From Agromyces hippuratus (GTDB lineage Bacteria > Actinomycetota > Actinomycetes > Actinomycetales > Microbacteriaceae), in NCBI RefSeq assembly GCF_013410355.1, contig NZ_JACCFI010000001.1, positions 186,001 through 250,000 on the forward strand: a stretch of DNA of 64,000 bases, written 5' to 3'. The translations under genes and the position numbers were made by a program. Below the pieces are notes generated by a model. That model searched no databases and was not told where the DNA came from. It was given only the letters and a program-made list of their open reading frames with translations. Below are positions 41,324 through 49,331 of this stretch, piece after piece. The first letter of the stretch is position 1; every line of letters begins with the position of its first letter.

Positions 41324-41800
41324 TCAGGCGTGCGACTCGGCGATTTCAGCGAGCTGGCGCGTGACTGTGCCCCACGCGTCGTGGAAGCCGAGCTGATCGT
41401 GCCGATCGCGGTCGGCGACGTTCCGGTGCATCGCGGTCGCGGAGTACTCGGTGCCGTCTGGGTGGTCGCGCATGCGGAAGGCGGCGGTCACGAACGACGC
41501 CTCGGCCGGGCGCCAGCCCGAGACGAGCGCGTCCGTCCAGACGATCCGCTCGAGGTCGTCGACCGCGAGGAAGCACCCTGTGATGTGCGGGTCGAACGCG
41601 GCGCCGTCCTTGCTGAACTCGGTGCGGAACGACCCACCGGGGCGGAGGTCCATCTCGATCACCCGGCAGACCTCGGGCGCCGGGACCCACCACTGCTCGA
41701 AGCGCCGGGGGTCGGCCCAGGCGTCCCAGACCGCTCGGCGAGGGGCTCGGATGATGCGCGAGACGGTCAGATCGAGTTCGGGGCGCGTCGTGTCGGGCAT
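41324..41800 (-). CDS. SRPBCC / AHSA1-like domain protein
   Basis: A 158-aa single START-like domain. The N-terminal strand-helix LTVSRIIRAPRRAVWDAWAD followed by RRFEQWWVPAPE is the activator-of-Hsp90-homology (AHSA1/CalC) pattern, as are DLRPGGSF and the final helix GTVTRQLAEIAE. Members bind hydrophobic ligands; no specific role can be given. An aggaga ribosome binding site precedes the ATG. The 157-nt gap to divergent pfkA contains an 8-bp inverted repeat gggaagtc/gacttccc (41866-41892). Confidence 0.88.
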   Translation of the reverse strand: MPDTTRPELDLTVSRIIRAPRRAVWDAWADPRRFEQWWVPAPEVCRVIEMDLRPGGSFRTEFSKDGAAFDPHITGCFLAVDDLERIVWTDALVSGWRPAEASFVTAAFRMRDHPDGTEYSATAMHRNVADRDRHDQLGFHDAWGTVTRQLAEIAESHA

Positions 41801-41865
41801 GCGGGGTCTCCTCGTCGTGCGTCGTGATGGTGTCGTGTCGTGTACAGGCTTATACCCGTCGGAAG

Positions 41866-41892
41866 GGGAAGTCGAGGTTCGCTAGACTTCCC
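41866..41892. promoter_or_regulatory. Inverted repeat upstream of pfkA
   Basis: gggaagtc (41866-41873) and gacttccc (41885-41892) flank an 11-nt loop, overlapping TAGACT (41883-41888), a possible pfkA -10. It could be an operator or a leader hairpin. Confidence 0.35.
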
Positions 41893-41957
41893 GGAGTCGT
41901 GCCCCGATGAAGCGGCTCCGGCGACGAATCCCCAGAGCAACAAGGAGTCCCACGAGC

Positions 41958-42989
41958 ATGAAGATCGGCATCCTCACGTCGGGCGGAGACTGCCCCGGCC
42001 TCAACGCGGTCATCCGCGGATCCGTGTTGAAGGGCGTCATCTCGTACGACACCGAGTTCGTCGGCTTCCGCAACGGCTGGCGCGGCGTCGTCGAAGAGGA
42101 CATCGTGCCCATCGTGCGCCACGACGTGCGCGGCCTCGCCAAGCAGGGTGGCACGATCCTCGGCTCCAGCCGCACCAACCCGTTCGAGGGCGAGGGCGGC
42201 GGCCCCGAGAAGATCCAGGAGATGCTCGACCGCAACGGCATCGACGCGATCGTCGCGATCGGCGGCGAGGGCACGCTCACCGCGGCCCGCCGCCTGTACG
42301 ACGAGGGCGGCATCAAGGTCATCGGCGTGCCGAAGACGATCGACAACGACCTCGCGGCCACTGACTACTCGTTCGGCTTCGACACGGCCGTGCAGATCGC
42401 GACCGAGGCGATCGACCGCCTGCGCACGACGGCCGACTCGCACGGGCGCTGCATGGTGCTCGAGGTCATGGGCCGCCACGTCGGCTGGATCGCCCTGCAC
42501 TCGGGCATGGCCGGCGGCGCGCACGCGATCCTCATCCCCGAGCAGCCGCAGTCGATCGAGCAGATCGCCGAGTGGGTCGAGTCGGTGCGCGACCGCGGCC
42601 GGGCGCCGCTGGTCGTCGTCGCCGAGGGCTTCAAGTTCGACGACATGGCCGAGGCGCACTCGCACAAGGGCCTCGACGCGTTCAACCGCCCGCGCCTCGG
42701 CGGCATCGCCGAACTCATCGCGCCCATGATCGAGGAGCGCACGGGCATCGAGTCCCGTGCCACGGTGCTCGGGCACATCCAGCGCGGCGGCGAGCCGACC
42801 GCGTTCGACCGCGTGCTCGCGACGCGCCTCGGCATGGCCGTGGTCGACGCGGTCCACGACGGCGCATGGGGATCGATGGTGACCCTCCGCGGCACCGACA
42901 TCGAGACCGTCTCGATCGCCGACGCGGTCGGCACCCTCAACCGGGTGCCGCAGTCGCGTTACGACGAGGCGAAGATCCTGTTCGGCTGA
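41958..42989 (+). CDS. pfkA: 6-phosphofructokinase (group III type)
   Basis: A 343-aa cytoplasmic glycolytic kinase converting fructose-6-phosphate to fructose-1,6-bisphosphate. Motifs: GGDCPGLNAVIRG (10-22), AIGGEGTLTAA (about 101-111), GVPKTIDNDL, MGRHVGWIA and HIQRGGEPTAFDR. In this family a Gly at the GGEGT position favours ATP and an Asp favours pyrophosphate; Gly plus the Lys of PKTIDND is the combination of ATP-dependent actinomycete enzymes. Start at ATG 41958 with aaggag upstream. The Nudix gene begins 2 nt after its stop. Confidence 0.95.
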   Translation: MKIGILTSGGDCPGLNAVIRGSVLKGVISYDTEFVGFRNGWRGVVEEDIVPIVRHDVRGLAKQGGTILGSSRTNPFEGEGGGPEKIQEMLDRNGIDAIVAIGGEGTLTAARRLYDEGGIKVIGVPKTIDNDLAATDYSFGFDTAVQIATEAIDRLRTTADSHGRCMVLEVMGRHVGWIALHSGMAGGAHAILIPEQPQSIEQIAEWVESVRDRGRAPLVVVAEGFKFDDMAEAHSHKGLDAFNRPRLGGIAELIAPMIEERTGIESRATVLGHIQRGGEPTAFDRVLATRLGMAVVDAVHDGAWGSMVTLRGTDIETVSIADAVGTLNRVPQSRYDEAKILFG

Positions 42990-42991
42990 GC

Positions 42992-43474
42992 GTGCCGCTG
43001 CCCCAGGTGTGCGTCTGCTACCTCCTGCGCGAGCACGGAGGGCGCGTCGAGGTGCTCCTGGGGCGCAAGAAGCACGGGCTCGGCATGGGCTACTTCGTCG
43101 CGCCCGGCGGCAAGCTCGAGCCGGGCGAGTCGGCGACGGATGCCGCGGTGCGCGAGATCTTCGAGGAGTCGGGTCTCGTCGTCGCGGCGGCCGATCTCGA
43201 GCCGCGCGGCATCCTGAGCTATCTCTTCCCGCACCGGCAGGCGTGGAGCCAGGAGTCCAACGTGTTCGTGTGCCGTCGCTGGGCGGGCGACCCCGCGCCG
43301 TCCGACGAGCTCGACCCCGAGTGGTTCGATGTGCGCGATATCCCGCTCGACGAGATGTGGGACGACGCGAGCCGGTGGCTCCCCGACGTGCTCGCCGGCG
43401 GCACGGTGCGGCGCACCTTCGTGTTCGGCGCCGACCTCGCTACTGTGGTGGAGGAGCGCAGCACCGTCACGTAG
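42992..43474 (+). CDS. Nudix hydrolase (8-oxo-dGTP diphosphatase-like)
   Basis: A 160-aa Nudix protein starting at GTG 42992, 2 nt after pfkA. The Nudix box G-x5-E-x7-REUxEExGU is intact in GGKLEPGESATDAAVREIFE followed by ESGL (about residues 37-60). The flanking pattern (VLLGRKKHGLGMGYFVAPGG, WSQESNVFVC, ELDPEWFDVRDIPLDEMWDD) resembles MTH1-type oxidised purine nucleotide hydrolases, including the W-F/P-D substrate region. It probably sanitises the nucleotide pool; no specific substrate can be proven. Translationally coupled to pfkA by proximity. Confidence 0.9.
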   Translation: MPLPQVCVCYLLREHGGRVEVLLGRKKHGLGMGYFVAPGGKLEPGESATDAAVREIFEESGLVVAAADLEPRGILSYLFPHRQAWSQESNVFVCRRWAGDPAPSDELDPEWFDVRDIPLDEMWDDASRWLPDVLAGGTVRRTFVFGADLATVVEERSTVT

Positions 43475-43517
43475 TATCGATTCGTGCATGGCGGACTTGC
43501 TTCTGCAAGGCACGTCC

Positions 43518-43535
43518 CTTGAACATCTGGTGAAC
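43518..43535 (-). promoter_or_regulatory. Two-unit PHO-box-like repeat upstream of pit
   Basis: On the minus strand GTTCACC (43535-43529) and GTTCAAG (43524-43518) are spaced 11 bp, matching the GTTCAYC repeat unit found intact upstream of phoX. It lies 42-59 nt before the pit GTG but in inverted orientation. TTGAAC (43519-43524) could also be a -35. Confidence 0.45.
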
Positions 43536-43576
43536 TCCCTCAATCGGGGAGTCGCCGATCCCAGAGAAAGACGCCG

Positions 43577-44755
43577 GTGGATCTCACCCTCATCGTCGTG
43601 CTGGTCATCGCACTGGCGCTCTTCTTCGACTTCACCAACGGGTTCCACGACACCGCCAGCGCGATGGCGACTCCCATCGCCACGGGTGCGCTGAAACCCA
43701 AGGTCGCCGTCGGCCTCGCCGCGATCCTGAACCTGATCGGCGCGTTCCTCTCGACCGAGGTGGCCAAGACCATCTCGGGCGGCATCATCAAAGAGGGTGA
43801 CGGCGGGGTGCTCATCACCCCCGAGCTCATCTTCGCGGGCCTCATCGGCGCGATCGTGTGGAACATGATCACGTGGCTGCTGGGTCTGCCCTCGTCGTCG
43901 AGCCACGCGCTCTTCGGCGGTCTGATCGGTGCGGCGCTCGTGGGCTTCGGCGTCGGTGCGATCGACTTCGCGGTCGTGATGTCGAAGGTCATCCTGCCCG
44001 CGCTGCTCGCTCCGCTCACAGCCGGGCTCATCGCCTACGGCGCGACGAAGCTGGCCTACGCCATCACGCGGCGCTACGACGGCAAGCCCGACGGGCGCGA
44101 CCGGTTCCGCCACGCGCAGATCTTCTCCTCCTCGCTCGTCGCCCTCGCGCACGGTACCAACGACGCTCAGAAGACGATGGGCGTCATCACCCTGACCCTC
44201 GTCGCCGCGGGCCTGCAGCCGGCCGGCGCCGAGGTGCAGCTCTGGGTCATCGTCACCTGCGCCATCGCGATCGCACTCGGCACGTACATGGGCGGCTGGC
44301 GCATCATCAAGACCCTCGGCACGGGACTCACCGACGTGAAGCCCGCCCAGGGCTTCGCCGCCGAGACCGCGACCGCCGCGACCATCCTCGCCTCGAGCCA
44401 CGTCGGCTTCGCGCTGTCGACCACGCAGGTCGCCTCGGGCTCGGTCATCGGGTCCGGGCTCGGCCGTCGAGGCTCGAAGGTGCGCTGGCGCACGGCGGGC
44501 CGCATCGGCGTGGGTTGGCTCCTCACCCTGCCCGCAGCGGGCGGCGTGGGCGCGCTCGCCGCGGTCGTCGCACACCTCGGCGTCGTCGGCATCATCATCG
44601 ACACCATCGTCGGCGTCTCCGTGATCGTCGGCATCTTCCTCTGGTCGCGTCGCAACGAGGTCTCCCACCACAACGTGGTGAGCGAGGTCGCCCACTCGGG
44701 CCGTGCCGTGAAGATCAAGCGCAACCCGAAGCCGAAGAAGAAGGTGACCTCGTGA
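43577..44755 (+). CDS. Inorganic phosphate transporter, PiT family
   Basis: A 392-aa low-affinity phosphate permease with about ten helices. The PiT signature occurs in both inverted halves: TNGFHDTASAMATPIATGAL (about 20-39) and ALAHGTNDAQKTMGVITL (about 191-208). LPSSSSHALFGGLIG and the later ASSHVGFALSTTQVASGS are also typical. The GTG start is preceded by agagaaag. The C-terminal tail is Lys-rich. It overlaps the next gene (GTGA) and may be regulated by the PHO-box-like repeat upstream. Confidence 0.94.
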   Translation: MDLTLIVVLVIALALFFDFTNGFHDTASAMATPIATGALKPKVAVGLAAILNLIGAFLSTEVAKTISGGIIKEGDGGVLITPELIFAGLIGAIVWNMITWLLGLPSSSSHALFGGLIGAALVGFGVGAIDFAVVMSKVILPALLAPLTAGLIAYGATKLAYAITRRYDGKPDGRDRFRHAQIFSSSLVALAHGTNDAQKTMGVITLTLVAAGLQPAGAEVQLWVIVTCAIAIALGTYMGGWRIIKTLGTGLTDVKPAQGFAAETATAATILASSHVGFALSTTQVASGSVIGSGLGRRGSKVRWRTAGRIGVGWLLTLPAAGGVGALAAVVAHLGVVGIIIDTIVGVSVIVGIFLWSRRNEVSHHNVVSEVAHSGRAVKIKRNPKPKKKVTS

Positions 44756-45096
44756 TCGACATGGGTGCGTTCCTCCTCGTGTTCGTCTCGGCCATGATCG
44801 GCACGATCGTCGTGGTCTCCGCCTACGCGCTCGGCGTCCGGCTTCTCACGCTGTCGGGCCGCACGCCCATCGTCACGCCCGCCGAGTTCACCGACGCGAT
44901 CACCGTGGTGACGCCCGCCGAGATCCGCCAGGCTGAGAAGCGGGCGGCCAAGGCGGCGAAGAAGAGCCCGTTGAGCGAGGGGCAGAAGCGCGCCGCGCTC
45001 GTCGGCGCGTGGGCGTGCTTCGTCGTCAGCGGCGCGGCCGTGATCTACGGCATCTACCTGATCGTCGGCGAGCACGTCATCAAGCTGTTCACCTGA
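44752..45096 (+). CDS. Small membrane protein coupled to pit
   Basis: A 114-aa protein with an N-terminal helix (about 5-31), a charged Ala/Lys-rich middle (EIRQAEKRAAKAAKKSPLSE) and a C-terminal helix (about 84-106). It starts at GTG 44752 overlapping the pit stop, or at ATG 44761. Such small proteins after pit are common in actinobacteria and may be accessory to phosphate uptake; that is inference. No family named. Confidence 0.78.
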   Translation: MIDMGAFLLVFVSAMIGTIVVVSAYALGVRLLTLSGRTPIVTPAEFTDAITVVTPAEIRQAEKRAAKAAKKSPLSEGQKRAALVGAWACFVVSGAAVIYGIYLIVGEHVIKLFT

Positions 45097-45154
45097 GCCA
45101 CTCCAGTCCACCCGTCGCGCCCACCCGGGCGCGTCCCTCATCGAAGGTTCCCGG

Positions 45155-46630
45155 ATGACCACTGAAACGACGACCGAGTCGACCCCTGAGACGGCACCGC
45201 AGAGCGAGAAGCCGCGGCATCCCGTCGATCGCTTCTTCGAGATCACCAAGCGCGGCTCCACCGTCGGCACCGAGGTGCGCGGCGGCATCGTCACCTTCGT
45301 GACGATGGCCTACATCGTGATCCTCAACCCGATCATCCTGTCGGCCGGCGTCGACGTCGACGGCAACCAGCTCGGGTTCGCCCAGGTCTCTGCCGTCACG
45401 GGACTCACCGCCGGTGTCATGACGATCCTGTTCGGCCTCGTCGCCCGGCTTCCGTTCGGCTTCGCCGCAGGCCTCGGCATCAACTCGTTCCTCGCGGTCT
45501 CGGTCGTCGGCCAGGTCACCTGGCCCGAGGCGATGGGCCTCGTGGTCATCAACGGCCTCATCATCGTGCTGCTCGCCGCGACCGGCCTCCGCCGCCTGAT
45601 CTTCGACGCCGTGCCGATCCAGCTGAAGCTCGCGATCACCGTCGGCATCGGCCTCTTCATCGCCTTCATCGGCTTCGTGAACGCAGGGTTCGTCACCGCG
45701 ACCGGCGCCGCTTCGCCGCCCGTGGGCCTCGGCATCGCCGGTTCCGTGGCCACCGTGCCGACCCTCGTCTTCATCTTCACCCTGCTGCTCACGGGCATCC
45801 TCGTTGCTCGCAAGGTCAAGGGCGGCATCCTCATCGGCCTCGTCTCCGGCACCGTGCTCGCGGTCGTCGTCGAGGCGATCTGGAACCTCGGCCCGATGTT
45901 CGCCGGTGACGAGTTCAACGCGGGCGGCTGGAGCCTCTCGGTGCCCGAGCTCACCGGCTCGATCGTGAGCCTGCCCGACCTGTCGCTCGTCGGACAGGTC
46001 TCGTTCGGCAGCTTCGAGCGCATCGGCGTGCTCGCCGCCGTCATGCTCGTCTTCACGCTCGTCTTCACGAACTTCTTCGACGCCATGGGCACGATGACGG
46101 GTCTCTCGAAAGAGGCGCAGCTCGCCGACGCGAAGGGCGACTTCCCTCGCCTGAAGTCCGCGCTGATCGTCGAGGGCGTCGGCGCCGTCGCCGGTGGCTA
46201 CGCGTCGGCGTCGTCGAACACCGTCTTCATCGAGTCGGGCGCCGGCATCGGCGAGGGCGCGCGCACGGGTCTCGCGAACATCGTGACGGGCCTGCTGTTC
46301 CTCGCGGCGATGTTCTTCACGCCGCTCGTCTCGATCGTGCCGACCGAGGTCGCCTCGGCCGCCCTCGTCATCGTGGGTGCGCTCATGATGGCGCAGATCC
46401 GGTACATCGACTTCTCGGAGTTCTCGGTGCTGCTGCCGGTGTTCCTCGCGGTCACCGTCATGCCGCTCACGTACTCGATCGCCAACGGCATCGGCGCGGG
46501 CTTCATCGCCTGGGTCGTCGTGCGTTCGCTGTCGGGCAAGGCCCGCGAGATCAGCCCGCTGCTCTGGATCGTCGCAGCCGGCTTCCTCGTCTACTTCGCA
46601 CGCGGACCGATCGAGGCGCTCTTCGCCTGA
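45155..46630 (+). CDS. NCS2-family purine (guanine/hypoxanthine) permease
   Basis: A 491-aa transporter of the AzgA/PbuG branch of the nucleobase:cation symporter-2 family, with about thirteen helices. Diagnostic blocks: GSTVGTEVRGGIVTFVTMAY (about 30-49), AGLGINSFLAVSV, NFFDAMGTMTGLSKEAQL (about 308-325), SSNTVFIESGAGIGEGARTG (about 350-369) and LTYSIANGIGAGFI. It probably imports guanine, hypoxanthine or adenine with protons. It is separated by a long palindrome from a convergent uracil-type permease. Confidence 0.93.
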   Translation: MTTETTTESTPETAPQSEKPRHPVDRFFEITKRGSTVGTEVRGGIVTFVTMAYIVILNPIILSAGVDVDGNQLGFAQVSAVTGLTAGVMTILFGLVARLPFGFAAGLGINSFLAVSVVGQVTWPEAMGLVVINGLIIVLLAATGLRRLIFDAVPIQLKLAITVGIGLFIAFIGFVNAGFVTATGAASPPVGLGIAGSVATVPTLVFIFTLLLTGILVARKVKGGILIGLVSGTVLAVVVEAIWNLGPMFAGDEFNAGGWSLSVPELTGSIVSLPDLSLVGQVSFGSFERIGVLAAVMLVFTLVFTNFFDAMGTMTGLSKEAQLADAKGDFPRLKSALIVEGVGAVAGGYASASSNTVFIESGAGIGEGARTGLANIVTGLLFLAAMFFTPLVSIVPTEVASAALVIVGALMMAQIRYIDFSEFSVLLPVFLAVTVMPLTYSIANGIGAGFIAWVVVRSLSGKAREISPLLWIVAAGFLVYFARGPIEALFA

Positions 46631-46642
46631 CCTTCCGCTCAG

Positions 46643-46686
46643 ACGACGGATGCCCCGGGGCCGATCGGCCCCGGGGCATCCGTCGT
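46643..46686. terminator. Bidirectional terminator-like palindrome with paired GGATGCC words
   Basis: A 44-nt perfect palindrome (22-bp arms; left arm starts acgacggatgccccggggcc) between convergent permease genes. Its outer part is CGGATGCC on one arm and GGCATCCG on the other. Confidence 0.82.
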
Positions 46687-46716
46687 TCGTGCTTCGGCTC
46701 GATACGAGCCGCGCGG

Positions 46717-48003
46717 TCAGTTCGTGCCGCGCGCCTTGGCGATGCCGTTCATGAGGTGGTAGATCACGATGGCGGCGATCGTGCCGAGCGCGATGCCGTT
46801 GAACGAGACGCCGCCGACCGCGAACGTGAAGTCCGCGATGCCGATGATGAGGGCCGTGGCCGCCGTGAACTGGTTCACGGGCTTCGAGAAGTCGACCTTG
46901 TTGTCGAGCCAGATCTTCACGCCGATGATGCCGATGAGGCCGTAGAGCGCCGTCGTGACACCGCCGAGCACGCCGGCCGGGATCGTGTTGATGACCTCGC
47001 CGAACTTGGGGGAGAGGCCGAGCAGCACGGCGACGATGCCGGCGATCCAGTAGGCGGCGGTCGAGTAGATGCGCGTCGCGGCCATGACGCCGATGTTCTC
47101 GCCGTAGGTGGTGGTGCCCGAGCCGCCGAAGAAGCCGGCGATCGTCGTGGCGAGGCCGTCGGCGAAGAGCGCGCGTCCGGTCGACGCGTTGACCGAAGGG
47201 TCGGTCATCTGCGCGACGCCCTTGATGTGGCCGACGTTCTCGGCGATGAGCACGAGCACGACGGGCAGGAAGGCGGGGAGGAAGCCCCACACGGCGGCGT
47301 CGGCGAACGGGTTCGCGGGCAGGTGGAACGTCGGCAGGCCGATCCACGCGGCGTCCTCGATGCGCGCGAAGTCGATCTCGCCCTGGATCGCCGCGGCGAT
47401 GTAGCCGATCACGACGCCGACGAGGATCGACATGCGACCGAGGATGCCGCGGAAGGCGACGCTCGCGATGATGACGGCGGCCAGCGTGATGAGCGCGGTC
47501 AGCGGGGCGAGCATGAAGTTGTTCTTCGCGGCGGGCGCCAGGTTGAAGCCGATGAGGGCGACGATCGCACCCGCGACGACGGGCGGCATGAGCACGTCGA
47601 TCCAGCGCGTGCCGACCCACTGCACGAGCAGGCCCACGAGCGCGAGCAGCACGCCGACGACGACGATGCCGAAGAGCGCGGCGCCCATGGGGTCGCCGAT
47701 GCCCTTCGCGCCCATCGCGGCGCTGATCGGCGCGATGAACGCGAACGAGGAGCCGAGGTAGCTCGGCACCCGGTTCTTCGTGATCACGAGGAAGAGGATG
47801 GTGCCGAGACCCGAGAAGAACAGCGTCGTCGCGGGCGGGAAGCCCGTGAGGATCGGTACGAGGAAGGTCGCTCCGAACATGGCGACGACGTGCTGGGCGC
47901 CGAGGCCGATCGTGCGGGGCCAGCTGAGGCGCTCACCGGGGGCGACGACTTCGCCGGGGTTGACGTTCTTGCCGTCGCCGTGGATGGTCCAGGGCAGAGT
48001 CAT
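46717..48003 (-). CDS. NCS2-family uracil/xanthine permease
   Basis: A 428-aa proton symporter of the UraA/UapA branch. Conserved features: GLGAQHVVAMFGATFLVPIL (about 33-52), SYLGSSFAFIAPI, ENVGHIKGVAQMTDPSVN with the substrate-binding Glu (about 257-274), and FFGGSGTTTYGENIGVMAAT (about 291-310). Uracil is likely because of the UraA-type TTYGENIG motif; xanthine cannot be excluded. The ATG at 48003 has ggag 6 nt upstream; an ATG five codons earlier is possible. Convergent with the purine permease. Confidence 0.92.
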   Translation of the reverse strand: MTLPWTIHGDGKNVNPGEVVAPGERLSWPRTIGLGAQHVVAMFGATFLVPILTGFPPATTLFFSGLGTILFLVITKNRVPSYLGSSFAFIAPISAAMGAKGIGDPMGAALFGIVVVGVLLALVGLLVQWVGTRWIDVLMPPVVAGAIVALIGFNLAPAAKNNFMLAPLTALITLAAVIIASVAFRGILGRMSILVGVVIGYIAAAIQGEIDFARIEDAAWIGLPTFHLPANPFADAAVWGFLPAFLPVVLVLIAENVGHIKGVAQMTDPSVNASTGRALFADGLATTIAGFFGGSGTTTYGENIGVMAATRIYSTAAYWIAGIVAVLLGLSPKFGEVINTIPAGVLGGVTTALYGLIGIIGVKIWLDNKVDFSKPVNQFTAATALIIGIADFTFAVGGVSFNGIALGTIAAIVIYHLMNGIAKARGTN

Positions 48004-48142
48004 GCTGCTCCGTTTCATGGGAGTGGAAGGGTGGGGATCCATCCGATCGTATCGGGGGGATAGCCCCATACCGCGCGATTCCGCGGGTCCGTAGCGTGGA
48101 AGCACGCCCACAACGGGCATCCACGAACAGGAGACCAATCAC

Positions 48143-48460
48143 ATGACCACCGTCACCGACACCGCAACCCAGGCGCCGTTCGCGGAGCCGAACCCCTACG
48201 CCGCGCCGGCCGCGGAGACGAACGGGTTCAGCATCGCGAGCCTCGTGCTCGGCATCGTCTCCATCGTGGCGAGCTCCACCTTCTTCGTGCCGGTGGCCGG
48301 GCTCGTGCTCGGCATCCTGGCGCTGAAGCGCGAACCCGCGTCGCGCACCATGGCCATCTGGGGCATCGTGCTGAACGCCGTGATGCTCGCGGGCGCCGTG
48401 CTCTTCGGGCTCCTCGCGATCGTCTTCGGCCTCGCGATGCTGCCGTTCGCGTTCCTCTGA
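48143..48460 (+). CDS. DUF4190-type small membrane protein
   Basis: A 105-aa protein with a Pro/Ala-rich N-terminus (about 30 residues) and two hydrophobic helices (about 31-57 and 68-100) separated by LALKREPASRTMAIWGIVLN. GFSIASLVLGIVSIV and the Gly-rich first helix are the DUF4190 pattern. aggag precedes the ATG. It is divergent from the uracil permease gene across 139 nt that contain no further gene. Function unknown. Confidence 0.85.
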   Translation: MTTVTDTATQAPFAEPNPYAAPAAETNGFSIASLVLGIVSIVASSTFFVPVAGLVLGILALKREPASRTMAIWGIVLNAVMLAGAVLFGLLAIVFGLAMLPFAFL

Positions 48461-48470
48461 GCTCCCGCAT

Positions 48471-48506
48471 GAGACGGGCCGCCTCCTTCGGGAGGCGGCC
48501 CGTCTC
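48471..48506 (+). terminator. Rho-independent-type terminator
   Basis: 16-bp perfect arms (gagacgggccgcctcc and its complement) around a TTCG loop, 10 nt after the DUF4190 gene. Confidence 0.88.
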
Positions 48507-48526
48507 CGCGTTCACGGCGGCGGGGC

Positions 48527-48550
48527 GAGCGGATGCCGCGGCATCCGCTC
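48527..48550. terminator. 24-nt palindrome of two inverted GGATGCC words
   Basis: gagcggatgccg and its complement form a perfect palindrome that overlaps the stop codon of the minus-strand GntR gene (48549-48551). It probably ends that transcript. Confidence 0.6.
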
Positions 48551-49319
48551 AGGCGTAGAAGCCCCGCAGCAGCGCCTCGGTGCCCTCGAGGTGCTCGGCC
48601 ATGGCGCTTGCAGCGTCGTCGGGGCTGCCCCGGAGGATCGCGCCGACGATCGCCCGGTGCTGCTCGTTCGAGTGCGCGATGTTCGGCGCGAGCAGGGGAA
48701 TGCCGTCGAGCAGCTCGTTGACCCGCATGCGCACGTCGGCGACGAGGGGGATCACGCTCGGCGCCCCGAGCACCTCGGCGATCAGCAGGTGCAGGCGGGA
48801 GTCCGCCATGCGGTACTGCTCGCCCGCTGCGGCGCTGCACTCCTCGTAGGCCTGCCAGAGCCGCTCACGATCGTTGCCCGACAGCTCGCTCTCGGCGGCC
48901 CGCCGCGCGGCGCCGACCTCGATCACCGAGCGCAGCGCCAGCGTGTCCTCGAGCCGGCCGGAGGTCACGAACGGATCGTCGGCCGTGCCCGGCGACGCGG
49001 GGAGCGCCACGGGCAACTCGTCGGAGACGAAGGTGCCGCCGTAGCGTCCGCGGCGGGCCACGACCCACCCGGCCTCGGCGAGCGAGGCGATCGCCTCGCG
49101 CAGCGTGTCGCGGCTGACCTCGAGCATGGCGGCCAGCTCGCGTTCGGCGGGCAGCCGCTCGCCGGGGCCGATGAGCCCCAGCCGGATCGACTGCAGCAGC
49201 CGCTGCACCGTCTCCTCGAAGGCGTTGGCCGGTCGCGCCGGGGTGAGCAGCAGCCCGGCGCTCAGCACCTCGGCCGGTTCGGCCTGCTCGACCTGCTCGT
49301 CGTCCACCGCATCGCCCAT
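48549..49319 (-). CDS. GntR-family (FadR/FCD) regulator of the amine pathway
   Basis: A 256-aa repressor. The winged helix-turn-helix lies at about residues 35-100 (GPGERLPAERELAAMLEVSRDTLREAI... ARRGRYGGTFV). A C-terminal FCD all-helical ligand domain (about 118-250) contains LRSVIEVGAARRAAE, DSRLHLLIAEVLG and NEQHRAIVGAILRG, which supply the His/Asp metal-ligand residues. It is last in the minus-strand run with the gamma-glutamylation genes. TAGGCT 6 nt before its ATG overlaps the stop of the SDR gene, so it can also be expressed alone as a leaderless mRNA. Its operator may be the inverted repeat at 53706-53728. Confidence 0.92.
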   Translation of the reverse strand: MGDAVDDEQVEQAEPAEVLSAGLLLTPARPANAFEETVQRLLQSIRLGLIGPGERLPAERELAAMLEVSRDTLREAIASLAEAGWVVARRGRYGGTFVSDELPVALPASPGTADDPFVTSGRLEDTLALRSVIEVGAARRAAESELSGNDRERLWQAYEECSAAAGEQYRMADSRLHLLIAEVLGAPSVIPLVADVRMRVNELLDGIPLLAPNIAHSNEQHRAIVGAILRGSPDDAASAMAEHLEGTEALLRGFYA

Positions 49320-49325
49320 GCTTCG

Positions 49326-49331
49326 AGCCTA
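49326..49331 (-). promoter_or_regulatory. -10 box (TAGGCT) overlapping the upstream stop codon
   Basis: Minus-strand TAGGCT, 6-nt spacer (cgaagc), ATG of the GntR gene. Its first three bases are the TAG stop codon of the SDR gene. Confidence 0.45.
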
